From positions 20,964,701 to 21,024,700 of the forward strand of contig NC_087063.1 of assembly GCF_963678635.1 (NCBI RefSeq): a stretch of 60,000 nucleotides of DNA. Direction: 5' to 3'. The notes under the pieces were generated by a model. The model was not told the origin of the DNA. It made no database searches and saw only the letters and a list, made by a program, of their open reading frames with translations. The position numbers and the translations under genes were made by a program. The DNA is from Symsagittifera roscoffensis (taxonomy: Eukaryota; Xenacoelomorpha; Acoela; Convolutidae). Shown in pieces: positions 20,570 through 31,908 of this stretch (positions are counted from its first letter, which is position 1; the number at the start of each line of letters is the position of its first letter).

Positions 20570-21790
20570 GACACCTAAAAATGTTTATTTGAACTTATAC
20601 TCAATTATTGTGGTCATACCATTCTGTCAGATTGTGGCTGGACTATATTGTCAGGTGTTTTTTGCCTGGTTTCAAATTTTTGTTTGGCATTCAAAATAAA
20701 AAAATTAATCTCAAATCACGAGACGATTAACAATCATAATAAAAAATCAAAGAGCGAAAAGTCGAACAGAATAGATTGACCACAATCATTTAGATAAGTC
20801 AATTCGCAGAATTGAAGAAAAACTTTTGATCAACATTTTTTTGAAATATCAAGAAGCAAAGTCAAGTCACTTATTTAGCTCGAATGGTTATTTTGCTCGC
20901 GTGATTGCGGTCCGACTAGTCAAACTGCAAAAAAAATCGAAACGATAAAAAGCGAGCAAAGCGAATGAGCAAAACGAAGTCAATGAGCAAAACCAGTTAT
21001 TTCAGTTATTTAGTCGCAAGGTTATTCAGCTCGCGTGATTGTGGTTGTTTTTGAATGGATTTACGTGAGTCATTGTTGTTGGACTTTACTGTCGGATTAT
21101 GATCGATCTATCAATTGTTTAGTGATTTATTCTGCAAACGCGCAATTTTTTTTGTGGCTATGTTTAATTTTCGGAATAGTTTTTGAATGGTTGTGGTTGA
21201 ACTCTTTTGCCAGATTGTGGTAGAATCATCAATATTTGATTGTTTTTTTTCTGCCAGAGTTCAATTTTTTGTTTGGCAATCAGAGGCAAAAAAAACCTCG
21301 AATCACAAGACAAATAATCAAAATTGACAACCATAACAAAAAATCGAAGCACAAAAAATCAAACTGACTAGATTGATCAGAATCATTTCCGTAAATTAAT
21401 TCGCAAAATGAAAAAAAAATTTTGAATAAAATTTTTGTTATTAAAAAAAAAACGAAATGAGCTAAGCGAGTGAGAAAAAAAAATCAATGTGCGAAGTGAA
21501 GTCAGTTATTTAGCTCGCGCGGTTATTCAGCTCGCGTGATTGTATTCGGAGTAGTTGAACCGCAAAAACGTAGAAGTTTTTTCCTCGAGCATCTTTTGTG
21601 TTTTTGAAATGATTTTCTTGGGTCGTTCAATTGACTGTTTGGTGATTGTTTTTGCCTGCGAACAAAAGTTTTTTGGCTATCAACCATGAAAATTTAAGGT
21701 AGTTGCAAAAGACGCAAAATCAAAAAAGAAAAATTGAAACGCTGAAAAACGAACAAAAAATTTCCAGCGCAATAATTCAAGTGAACTAAT
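20570..21790. repeat. imperfect long tandem repeats (about 2-3 units)
   Basis: A complex unit recurs with much divergence. TTTTTGTTTGGCATTCA (20680s), TTTTTTGTTTGGCAATCA (21260s) and TTTTTTGGCTATCAACC (21660s) each head similar A-rich tracts. AGCTCGCGTGATTG recurs near 20890, 21030 and 21530. Spacing is about 580 bp, then 400 bp. No protein coding is seen. Looks like an old tandem or nested insertion. Confidence 0.55.
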
Positions 21791-21967
21791 TAGATAAGCT
21801 AAAAGTATACATTTATTCTTAGAATGAATCATAATTAATAAAAAAATTTCGAAAAATTTACCATTTGAAACAATTCAGCAACAACAAACTAATCAGATGA
21901 AAAAATATTTTGAAATTTTTGACGAAAACTATCTGAGCATTACTGCCAACATGTTTTTTGGAACCAC

Positions 21968-22321
21968 TTGTTTTTGAAATCACTTATTAATTTTTCTAAT
22001 TTGTACTCGGGTTTATTTTACTTTTTTCTTTTATTTGTTTTCCACGCAAATTCAGCTGCAACAAATAATCATTGGAGAGAGTTCAGTGATATATCACAAT
22101 ATAACCCTTGCATTCGTGATTCGAACACTATTTTAAAATTTCTAAAAAAAAAATCGTCACTGCCAAGAAAATCCATAAAACCTTGCTCCAAGCAAGCGAG
22201 CAAGCTTAGACTAGCTTATTTTAATTGCTTCAAAGCCTGCAAAAGCTTAATTCAAAACATAAATAAAAAAATTCGTAAACTCCAAAAAACTGCAAACAAA
22301 TTTGAACTATTTATTTTTTGA
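21968..22321 (+). CDS. possible small secreted Cys-containing protein
   Basis: A 117-codon frame begins MFLKSLINFSNLYSGLFYFF, a plausible signal peptide with hydrophobic core and small residues near position 30 (HANSAA). The predicted mature part is short, basic and has four cysteines spaced C-x24-C-x13-C-x3-C, with Lys-rich helix-like ends. I recognise no family. In such AT-rich DNA, Phe/Leu-rich N-termini arise easily by chance, and there is no visible splice or promoter support, so this remains a candidate only. Confidence 0.27.
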   Translation: MFLKSLINFSNLYSGLFYFFLLFVFHANSAATNNHWREFSDISQYNPCIRDSNTILKFLKKKSSLPRKSIKPCSKQASKLRLAYFNCFKACKSLIQNINKKIRKLQKTANKFELFIF

Positions 22322-22799
22322 TTGTTTTTTTTTTGATTTTTCTAGTCATTTTTACAAGAAAATTGTGTATCATTTTGATTTTTTACTTTTACTGTCGAAC
22401 ATGCATAATCAATTTTTTTTCGTTCAGCTCCTTTTATCTTACCACGCCAAAAATTTTACACTATTTTGACAGCTCAGTGAAAACAACGGCTATGCTTGTT
22501 TACACTAGTTTTTCGTTTGCTATTGCGTAGTTTAAAAACAAATTTAAAGCTGGTTACGTTTTTGAACCTTTTCGGTAAAAGAAACCCTAAAAATTATATG
22601 AGCTGGAGACTTAAGTATACGACAATAACACTCTCTGAATCAGGAGAAAATGATGCTGTTCAAAGCAGCCGTTTTTAAGCAAACTAAATCGATAGATATT
22701 TTTCATTTTTCTGGAAATCAGAACTTTAAAAGCCAAAGTAAAGTACAAGGTATGGTATTTAGCGTCTAGCAACGTAATAATGAGCCCAAATAGCGTGTC

Positions 22800-23100
22800 T
22801 CAACACAATTTGGAAAAATGTTTGCTTCGACTTAAATCGTCACTAATGCGTCAATAGCACAAAAATGAAGCGCGATAAATTAAGCACAAAAGCGCGATTC
22901 GATTGTCTGAAAGAATTCGAATTACCAATTTTTTAGCCACCACAACATTTCAAAAAAAAAATGATCGAACAAGTAATTTTTTTTGATATTCGTACTATTC
23001 ACATTACTATTTGATATACAATTTGATATACAAAAATCTCTGTTCAAAGTGGATAGTTAAAGCGATAAGGAATTGTCTGACGAAAAAAAAGACCGCAACT
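22800..23100 (-). mobile_element. possible very old Helentron-like copy
   Basis: TTAAATCGTCACTAATGCGT, an AGCGCGATAAATTAAGC block and, 200 bp on, GTCTGACGAAAAAAAAGACC follow the order of the family's interior in minus orientation. Neither terminus is preserved. Confidence 0.25.
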
Positions 23101-24209
23101 CATTTTGATCAATACAGAGTTGAATTGACACCTTAAAACTTGGAATCTTTCCACCAAACTTCATAAAGAAAAGTTTACATCAAAAATACAGAAAAGGTAT
23201 GGCTTAGGAGGAGCTAACTGATACCGAAACAGAATTTTAATTACTAAAAAAATATATTACTTCGCTGATTTTCATCCTAAAAGGCGATAATTCTGTTCTG
23301 TAATATCTGCCTCAAAAAGTTGTATTCTGCGATTTTTGGGTGAATTACAAAGGTTCCAAATTCCTTTGTAACTTGTAAAAAAAACTTGATGTGACTAATA
23401 TGTGTAATTTTGTTTTCAATCTGTGCATTTAGCCTTAAAAAAACCAAACGTCCAATGTCCAAAACCAAACGTCCAAAAACCAAAACCAAACCAGACGTTC
23501 TTATTCCATACTGTAACACTGTACAAAAATTGAGCGTTGTGGGTTGCTTATAGCAAACATTTTTTGACCGCAAAGTCTAATTTGCAATAAATCAGTGTTA
23601 ATTAAAAATATGAGCATTGGAACCATGGCATGACAACTGTAAGAAATCTTCTGATTTTTTTTTTGTGCGCAAAACGAGAACATTTGACCATTTCTTCTCA
23701 AATAGACATAATATGGTCAGTTTTGACCTTAACTGAACAATATTATTTTACTTAAGAGTTCAAATATGTGAAACCATATCAAAACTAAACTGGATTTATA
23801 CTGAGACCCAAAAAACTAAATTAGCAAAAATATATTTAAAACACAATTATGTTGCAAGGAAAAAATTACAATTAATTGCACAAAAAAAAAATTTTACAGC
23901 AATAATTCCAGAAAGTAACAAGTTCAGCATGTTTTTTCGTGAAAACGAATCTTATGTGTAGGATAAAACTAGCTCATTTAGCTAACATAACAGTTTTGAA
24001 CGCTTCTGTGTTTCCATGAAAATCTGTCACATGTAAATACTTAGCAAGATAATTAATTGATTTAAATGATAAGTGATGAAAAATCAATTTTAGCAATTTT
24101 GCATTTTTTAACTATCTACTTGATCTTTTGTTATATATGACTTTTTATCACAACTAAAACAAAATCCGAGATATTTTGTGTTTTAAGTTAGGAGAGGGGG
24201 GGGAGGGTT
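23101..24209. other. AT-rich DNA with a short CCAAAC minisatellite
   Basis: At 23440-23495 ACCAAACGTCCAA and close variants repeat four to five times. Otherwise I see no gene or element boundary. Confidence 0.4.
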
Positions 24210-24606
24210 CTCATGCTTGAAGGACCGAATGCTTGAAAAATTTCAACCAATCAAAATCGCCAAGCGTTCTTATTGGCTAAATGCTTTTCTCACAAAATCG
24301 AAGTCAATATTAACAGAAAATGTATTAAATCAGTTAAAAATAATCAAAAATATTACAAATTGAGGGTTACAACCGCAATACTATTCAGATAATAATCAAG
24401 ATTAATGAGGTAAAAATCATAAGAATTTCTCAGTCTTGAAAACTCATCTGCTTATAATCTAATTGGTCAATATTAACACTAATGGCCTGGATTTATTTTC
24501 TTACTTTTAGATTTTCGAGATTTACTTTGAGATTTTGAATACTCAATTTTGATTGGCTGAAAGTAAGCTTAAATTAATTTCAAGCATTCGGTCTTTCAAG
24601 CATGAG
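24210..24606. mobile_element. MITE with ~29 bp terminal inverted repeats
   Basis: Left end CTCATGCTTGAAGGACCGAA and right end (complement) CTCATGCTTGAAAGACCGAA match over about 29 bp, and a further weaker match (CCAATCAAAAT) lies just inside. Each end contains the direct repeat ATGCTTGAA twice. The 397 bp element has no coding potential. I could not identify a clean target duplication, so the superfamily is not assigned. Confidence 0.7.
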
Positions 24607-25868
24607 GGACGCCACCTCTTAAGTTGACCACTAATTCACTTTTTTGTTAGGATTTCAAGGAATTGGTCAAAGAGCCCAAACTTTGAAAAACAAGAATAAA
24701 GAATCTGAAAAATAATCGCTCATAATCTAGAATTTAAAAAATTTTAAATTTGCTTTGCGAGTTAAATAAAAAAAATTTATTAGGAATGAATTGTTGGTTT
24801 TTTTTTCATAATAATTTTGAAACATCATCTTTGCTTTAACAATTCAATTATTTTTAATTATTTTATCCAGCAAATACAAGTTTAAGTTTAAATCTCTCAT
24901 AAGTTGGGCCCTTTGTTGGGCTCACCAAATCCTGTCTGACCTAATCATTTAACTTTCAAGCGTTTATCAGCCTTTTCTTGTTAGATTCGATCCGTATTGT
25001 AGAAAAACTTGTTGACATTATATTTTGTAACTGTCCCTCAGTGTCTCCGCCAATTGTAAAGCGCTTTTTTATACACTTTATTTCAAGTGCCAAGCTCCAG
25101 CTCTAAGATTGTCCAGACTTGGAAATCTGTTCAAAAACAACATCAATAGTTTCAGCATCGTAAAAAAAAAATCTGATTTTTGAGATTGCTTCACCTTCTT
25201 TTTTTTACAAAGACTGACCTTTTGGGTGCTTCTCCTTTTGCCCGCACTCCATTTTACTGAATAGTTCAAAGCTTTACTGCAATTTCTATTTAGTTAAATT
25301 AGGAACAGCTCATGGCAAAATTATGCCGAGTTAAATAAAAATCGTACCATATATCAAGAAAATGACTGTATTTTCTATGTGGTATAGCACAGAAACAAAG
25401 TTTGCTACATTCGTTCAAGTTAGTCGACAAGCTGCAACAAAGCTGATTTGGAGAAAGTTGCAAAAAGTATCTAGTAAAACACGCAAATGACTGTTTTGTG
25501 ATAAATCCATAAGATATCAAGTAAGGTTTAACCAGAAAGCTGCAACCGCCCAAAGCCTCTGCTCAACATTATAAAACAAATTGTAAAAAGTTCAAAAAAC
25601 CAAATGAAAATCTGATTTAATAACAATCGTTGGCCGTTTTTTTCATGATCTTGGTAATGTACATATTGGTTATTTCAACAATGCATTGAATCACATGGGT
25701 GATCTGAAGTTTTACTTTCAAATAACCGTAGTTTGAACAAAAAAACTTCAATAACCACGATTTGTAGAAATAATTAAAAAGCACCCATCCTCAAAATCAA
25801 ACAAAAAAATGAACACAACAGCGAGATATCGTTAGACATTATAAAATTATTTAAACCTCAACACCATT
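24607..25868. other. spacer without recognised features
   Basis: No exon with convincing splice signals and no repeat ends were found in this 1.2 kb. Confidence 0.4.
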
Positions 25869-26052
25869 TTTGGTCCGACTTTCGATACGAAATTAACGGA
25901 AAACTTGTGCTCGGGGTGGGTTTTTATTTTCGTCAGACAAATTTCGACTTTTTAACTAGCCATTTTTGACGGAATTTTTTCTATATCATTGAAAAGATAT
26001 TGTTGTCCTGAGCTTAAATTTGAAAAAAATAATTCACCTGTGATCATTTTTC
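25869..26052 (+). mobile_element. Helentron-like element, 5' fragment
   Basis: Begins TGGTCCGACTTTCGATACGA and follows the consensus through the GTGCTCGGGGTGGG and CACCTGTGATCATTTTTC blocks, then stops abruptly near 26050. A 3' deletion or an aborted copy. The first bases of the terminus are altered. Confidence 0.65.
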
Positions 26053-26609
26053 TGAGTCAAAGCAATCCGTTGTCGAGGATTTTTGGTTTGAAATTTTCAA
26101 ATAATTTTCTGTTCGCTTTTTGCATATTGCATAATGGTAAAGAAAAAAAAGAATTTTAAATTCTAGTGTTGGATGCAAATTGAAGCGTCTGAAGCAGCTG
26201 TACATTACAAACTACAAAATATTTGAGAGATTTTTCCAAAATTTGACCTACGGTAATTAAATCTGTTGAATCCAAGAACGTTTAGTATTTTTCAATATTT
26301 TGCTTTGCAAGGGAAGTGAAATGGTCCATTTGAGAAGGTTATCAAAACAAATCATTTTTGCCGAAGCTGTCACTGGCGTCTCAAATGGATCAGAAGCCAC
26401 TTAGTCCAATAGAAAAAGAAACAGACTTTTCTTCCATTGACTTCATCTGATTTGTTCATTTGTTTGTGATATAATCACTGATGAGTGTTGTATAGTTAGA
26501 AACAAAAATCATTGTAATATTGCCAGTCAATTATTCCAGAAAAAATCAAAAAGAAAGTTTTGCATAGACTATAAAACAAATTGATCATTCAATTTCATCT
26601 CGAAACATT
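26053..26609. other. spacer
   Basis: Unique-looking AT-rich DNA between two same-oriented short-family copies. Nothing recognised. Confidence 0.35.
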
Positions 26610-27159
26610 TTTGTTCCGACTTTTGATACGAAAGTAACGGAATATTTGTGCTCGGGGTGGGTTTTTTTTTTCTTCAGACAAATTTCGACTTTTTAACTAG
26701 CCATTTTTGACGGAAATTTTTTATATCATTCGAAAGCTATTGTTGTCCTGAGCTCAAATTTGAAAAGATATTTCACCTGTGATTATTTTTCGTAAAATTA
26801 TGAGGGTTTATAGATTGCCATTTTGGCCATTTTGACCAAATTGGGACAATTAACGCGCGATATAATTCGCGCTATTAACGCGTAAGCGGAGATTTAATCC
26901 GTCTTATAAATCGTTCCAAATTGGTTGAACGAAGCTTATGTGCCATAATTGATTTGTTACAAGGAACGAAATCTATCTTTTTGTAATTAATATGGCGTGT
27001 GGGGGGATGATTTTCTCAAAAAAATTCAACTTTTAGAAAAAAAAATTTTCATTTCATTTTATTTCTTTTAATTTTTTATGTTATTACTGCTGCTCCATAA
27101 ACCTTAAATGCAGTCAGTCGGATTATTCAGGGCTTCGCCCTGATACGAGCAGTCTTGTT
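26610..27159 (+). mobile_element. Helentron-like non-autonomous element, copy J (best-preserved example)
   Basis: A full-length copy of about 550 bp. It begins TTGTTCCGACTTTTGATACG. The same GTTCCGACT motif returns as its complement (AGTCGGA...) near 27115, followed by the hairpin TCAGGGCTTCGCCCTGA and the tail TACGAGCAGTCTTGTT. A 5'-terminal motif repeated as an inverted sub-terminal motif just before a 3' hairpin, T at both ends, and no target duplication is the architecture described for Helentron-associated non-autonomous elements (DINE-1/HINE). It has no terminal inverted repeat and no open frame. The interior has a palindromic CGCG block (AACGCGCGATATAATTCGCG then ACGCGT) near 26853-26882. 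Assignment to Helentrons is inference; the repeat family itself is certain. Confidence 0.75.
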
Positions 27160-27330
27160 GTACTTTATATGGAGTGTGGGGGGATGTTTTTCTTAAAAAA
27201 TTTCAAATTTTAGAAAAAAAATTCATTTTAATTTACTTCATTTTATTTTTTTTTATGTTATTACTGCTCCATAAACCTTAAAAGTTAGTCAAAACATTCA
27301 GGGCTTCGCCTTGATACGAGCAGTCTTGTT
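27160..27330 (+). mobile_element. duplicated 3' end of the Helentron-like element
   Basis: Directly abutting the 3' terminus of the preceding copy is a second, slightly different ~170 bp 3' end: TACTTTATATGGAGTGTGGG to AGTCTTGTT, with its own hairpin (TCAGGGCTTCGCCTTGA). The copy therefore has two successive 3' ends. Confidence 0.8.
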
Positions 27331-28680
27331 TCTAGTTTATTATCGCAACGGTTTTCAAATGCCGCGGTTGTTTTTTTTTCTCGGTAGAAACCTTCATCCT
27401 GTTGAATCAAATACTTGCTTTTTCTGGTAACCCCTCAACATATCGTCTCCAAATTAGGCTAATTGCAAAAAAAAACAAAAAGCACATTAACGCAAATCGG
27501 TTGAATATAAATGTCAAGTTTGACAACTGCATTTAAATTACCAGTTTGTTTGTTAACAAATGAAAAATTTTTCTCTTATCAGATTGTCATTTTTTGTTTG
27601 TTTTCCATTGAAGTTCTTTTTAATAGAAACCACACTATGTCCATCATCATTCTTAGCTTGCTCTCTTTAAGTTTTTTTCTGTTCTTTCTGAGTTGAAATC
27701 CCTCTGAAATCTTTATAACTTTTGTTCTGCTATAGATACATGTTTTTTAATCTTAGATTTATGGCACTCACATGATCAACTTCAAATTGAACGCAGTCAG
27801 TTAATCTTCGTTTTCTGAATGGTTTTTTGGTACATCTGGACAAATCAAAACTTTATTTTAGGCGCCTCCGTTTTTTCAACTTTCACAAGTTTGATTGCTC
27901 TTAAAGTACATTATTCATCTGGATTTATGAAATTGGTTTTCTAAGTTAGTAAAATTTTTTATCTGGGTTTCTAAAAGTAATTCTGAGAAATTCGTTAGTC
28001 AGGTATATCAAACATCTTCCATCAAGTTGCTGATGAAAAAGTTGTACGCTTTTATAGAAGTTAAGTTGGTTGGCTCACGTTAGTTTTTTGTTACTGGTTG
28101 GAAGTGTTGAAACATTTTGGAAGAAGTAACAAACAATCTAAAAACTTTTCTAGTCTAAATTCATATTTAATAACAAAATCTTTACACTGATAATGAAATA
28201 TTTTTGAAGTAAGCAATGACATTGTATAGTTTCAAAGCATTTTCCACAATTTTCTAACATTTTTTTTTTCTTAATTAAATTCTTTGACTTTGAATCCTTT
28301 TTTATTTTTGAAAAATTAATTTTTGAGATTGACAATTGTATCAGGTTGTAATATTTGACAATTTTGAGGTGAGAAAATCTTTGATATTGTGAAATTACTT
28401 CCTTCAAAAAATTGTCTCGAAAAAACTCGTAAAACTAACAATTTCGCTCAAATTTTTTAGTATTTTGCAAATGTTATTAAACAATAAAATCTTTTATTAA
28501 TTATATCTTTTTTTATGATAAAAATGGTGCTCTGTGTTTATTTTTTGAGTGAAAAAGTTTTTCTGTTTATGTAAATGAAATGCAGAAGTGATCATGGTTT
28601 CTTACTTAAAAGTCTCAAAAATCAATTTCCGATTGCTTTCGATTAAATAGTAATCTAATAGTTGTTGAGCATTCTGTGCT
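27331..28680. other. AT-rich DNA, no recognised feature
   Basis: Several short open frames occur on both strands, but none has motifs, composition or splice context that support a gene. Confidence 0.4.
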
Positions 28681-29165
28681 TTCTTGATAGAGCTCGAAGC
28701 TTCCTCTTTCGTGGACTGCTTCGAATGATAGTTTCTGACGGTCCATCAATTTTGTTAAATGTGGTGAAGTTTCTAGCAATCCTACCTCCTTTCAACAGAA
28801 GAGGGACTCATCGGCTGGCTCCGAAGCTGACTTGAAATAACGAATCTTGGGATAAACCAGCCCGACGGTACCAGCGACTTCAATTTTTATCACCAAGATT
28901 CTTTTATAGTTCTCCGTGATAAGGAGACTCAAACAACTGATGTTCATTGATAACTCTCACTCATAAATATAACTTCCTCCTTGGGCCAGACTTAAAGTTA
29001 GAGTGGTCAGGGGGTCGAAATCTTGAGAAGAGGCCAAGCCGCGCATCCCCAAAACCACTATTGGTTAACTGAGGTTAAAAAAGGTTTGCAGGTTGAGGGG
29101 CAGATTTGCAGACAGAAACCGTTTAAATGAAAATAGGGTATGCTATTCTACCAGCCCCTGCGCTC
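28681..29165. other. GC-richer unexplained segment
   Basis: This stretch is visibly less AT-rich than its surroundings and has no long open frame. It contains self-complementary runs (for example AATCTTGGGATAAA and, later, CACCAAGATTC) and a GGGTCGAAATC that loosely resembles a tRNA-type B box. I could not fold it into a tRNA or match a known RNA. It may be an exonic UTR, a tRNA-derived SINE or a structured RNA. Confidence 0.3.
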
Positions 29166-29525
29166 ACCAAATACCAAATCTCCAGTAATTAACATCAACT
29201 TTACTTGCTCTCATTGATTTTACGCGGTGGTTTTTGAAACCAAAGCTTGTTTGTGATTAGTTAATTAACTCACTTGTCAATTTTCAGGTCAATAATTGAA
29301 CAATCTGACAAAAATTGAAGAATAAAAAATTTATAGGTGAGGGGAAACGGCAGAAGATCCAAACTGAGATTGAATCGAGTTGGTCTGTCTCTATTGGGTC
29401 TAGTTTTTTAGTTTTTTCGTGATTATTTTTGCAGTACTAAAAATTTGCTCATTAACACCATTTCAAAGTAGAAAGTTTGAACAGAGAACCATTCGAAACT
29501 GTTGAGCGTCATCGGTCTATCTTCG
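29166..29525. other. spacer
   Basis: Nothing recognised before the mariner-like element. Confidence 0.35.
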
Positions 29526-29527
29526 TA

Positions 29528-30907
29528 CAGTCACGGGATATAGAAGTTGTAACTTTATGATTTCAAAGAGCAACTGATTAAATTTTTTCTCCATGTTCGG
29601 GTCGTTTTATCAGCAAGTATCAATTATTTAGGATATATGGTTCATTGTTTGACATATTTTAGATGAAATTTTTTGGAAAGAATTAGCCGGCTCAAAATTT
29701 GAGAAGTTTTTTTTCGAAGGCGTCAATTAGCCAGTGTATCATTACTAGTTTTAGAGGTGTTCATCTTGTGGAAACAACTTCGCAATCAATATAATGAATG
29801 CGACCTATTGGGCTCAAATGAGTGCTTTGGGACGCTGATGAGCTTGACTTACTCAATATTCCACGAGCCCCCTAAAAATGAAAAATAGCAGAATAGCCGG
29901 TTACTGGGCATGTACCACAGAGTGACCCAACCATAAATTCAAAAACACCAAAAAAATTCCTGGAACTTCGGCATAATCCACAGTAAAAATGGAAAAAAAG
30001 TTTTACAAAAACGAACAGAAAAACAAAAAGAATGTACAAAAGATCAAAAAAAGTTTTAAGTTCATTTGCTCAATTTTTTTGCAAAAATTTTTTGAATTTT
30101 GAAGAGAAAACTGAAATAATTGTCTCAAAATGGCGCCAGAAAACTCCATTAATTGATTTTAGTCTAACTTTTCACGATTTAAAGTAAGCATAAACAAGCT
30201 ATTTTAAGCCTTCTCACTCGCTTTATTCGCTCAAAATAGAAACATAAATAAAAATTTTCAAATCAGTTTTTCTCGATGCTGAGGAAACTTTACGAATGAA
30301 AGGTTTACGACCTTACGAATGAAAGAAAAAAAACTGAAACCTCCAGGAGTGCAAAGTTTCTCCACATTTTTCAAATGGTCCGAACAAACAGTTACTCAGC
30401 CTGCGGTCAAAAAAAAATGTTTAAATTGATGAATATTTCTGCATTGAGGATCAAAATAATTCAACAAAAATTTGTTCAATTTTCTAGTGAAAGCTCTCAA
30501 AAACTTTTATTGTAAATGCCGTCAAAACAGATTTGATTTCTTTTCGACACGGGTCTAATAAGTTTTTCAATTCTATTATCTTTCGTTTTTAGGTGGTATA
30601 CGGTGTAAGTCAAGCTCATCAGCTTCCCAAAGCACTCATTTGAGCCTAATAATTTGCGTTCCTTATATTGTTTGCAAAGTTGTTTCCACAGCAAGAACAC
30701 CTCTAAAACTATTTATGATATACTGGCTAATTTACGCCTTTGAAACAACTTTTGGCCCGTCTAAGCCCTTTCAATTAATTTCATCCACCTTTTGTCAAAA
30801 TTTGAAACCTGTATCTTTAATAGTTGCAGAGAAAACGAACAAAACGTGAAGAAGTTTGTTCAATCTTCGTTGAAATCAAAAACTGCAATTTCTATTTCCC
30901 GTGACTG
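29528..30907. mobile_element. Tc1/mariner-like foldback element with ~360 bp inverted ends
   Basis: Bounded by TA at 29526-29527 and 30908-30909, the target duplication expected for Tc1/mariner. The termini are CAGTCACGGGATATAGAAGT on the left and, as complement, CAGTCACGGGAAATAGAAAT on the right. The match continues for about 360 bp per arm with divergence (both arms contain AGCTGATGAGCTTGACTTAC or a near variant at their inner ends). The middle lacks a transposase. It ends only about 320 bp upstream of the WDR88-like start codon, so it may supply or disturb promoter sequence. Confidence 0.8.
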
Positions 30908-31226
30908 TACCATTAAAACAAATGAAGCTAGATGTACATAATGCGTGTGTAGTTTTTATATAAAATCATTATACACTCATAGATGCACGTGCAATGTACA
31001 CTTTGAGCCGGACTGCAAATCACTGCGTAATAAATTTTTCATTCTATCTAATCGGAATCACACCTGGCATAATAAGCAAAATATCTAAACTGATTGAATA
31101 TCCAAACTGGTTTTAGATCATAAATTGAAAAATAATTATTTCACATTATTCTATAGTTTGTTTACATTTCGCTGTTTTGATGAAGTTTTAGTTTTTTTCT
31201 CATCTAGTTTTTGTTTTCCATCTAAA

Positions 31227-31313
31227 ATGACCATTGAGACTGCAGGTGTGAACAAACGCACTTTGAACGATCAGACAGACGCAGAAAAGGATGCGGAATA
31301 TGAAAAATTTAAG
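31227..31313 (+). CDS. WDR88-like: WDR88-like WD40 protein, exon 1
   Basis: ATG at 31227 (context TCTAAAATGACC) opens 29 codons to the donor AAG|GTAGGA. The product starts MTIETAGVNKRTLNDQTDAE and is acidic and hydrophilic with no signal peptide, as expected for the N-terminal tail of a cytosolic WD40 protein. The start is chosen because it is in frame with exon 2 and composition becomes coding-like here. Exon 2 continues in phase 0. No TATA box or other promoter element is certain. Confidence 0.8.
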
Positions 31314-31775
31314 GTAGGAATCTAAATTTTCAAGACTTTTCGAGGCCTTATCTTTTTTATCTTACCAGGTACTAGACCCTTGAAACTGTTTCACTATTAG
31401 TCAGTTTTAAGCCTTCTAGCCATGGAAAATTCAAATTAACCCGATTCCAAAACATTTTTAAACTGAAGAATGATGAGTTGACCATTGCAAAAACTCGATT
31501 ACTTGCTCAAAACGTTCCAAGCTCCAACAAACGCCTTTCACGCACGTTTTCCCACTTTTTTTAATCAAAAAAGGGTTTCTTTTTGTGCTGGGAGAGCTCG
31601 GGAAATCAAATTAACCTACCCTAAACAAAATATTGATAGAGATTTAGAAAGAAATGGCAAAACAAATGTCTACGAATGTTTAATGGTTGAATAAACCTAG
31701 TTTTATTACATTCTTTTCGGACTGCTAATTGACAAGAATTTGATGTAACATCCAAAATTTCCTCTTGTTTTGCAG

Positions 31776-31908
31776 AAAGAGTGGGAAAGTGAGGAATTGG
31801 CCCAGGTCAAGGTCAAAGTGCTCCAAGGTCATGAAAAGAGTGTGAACAGATGCGCCTTCTTGGACCAGACAAAGAGCAACCTTCTCTCCTGCTCCAGCGA
31901 CAAAACAT
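31776..31908 (+). CDS. WDR88-like: WDR88-like protein, exon 2 (WD repeat 1 begins)
   Basis: Acceptor TTTTGCAG, donor ACAT|GTGGGC. It encodes KEWESEELAQVKVKVLQGHE and then KSVNRCAFLDQTKSNLLSCS, SDKT. This is the GH..V..C.F...LLSCSSDKT half of a WD40 blade, completed as CKLWKLD by the next exon 11 kb away through a split codon. The weak donor (GTGGGC) is supported by the precise in-frame completion. Confidence 0.88.

Noticed and set aside
26610-27159. Classification of the short family as a SINE
   Set aside because: No A/B box pair, no poly(A) or simple-repeat tail and no target duplication; a fixed hairpin-plus-tail 3' end fits Helentron-type elements better.
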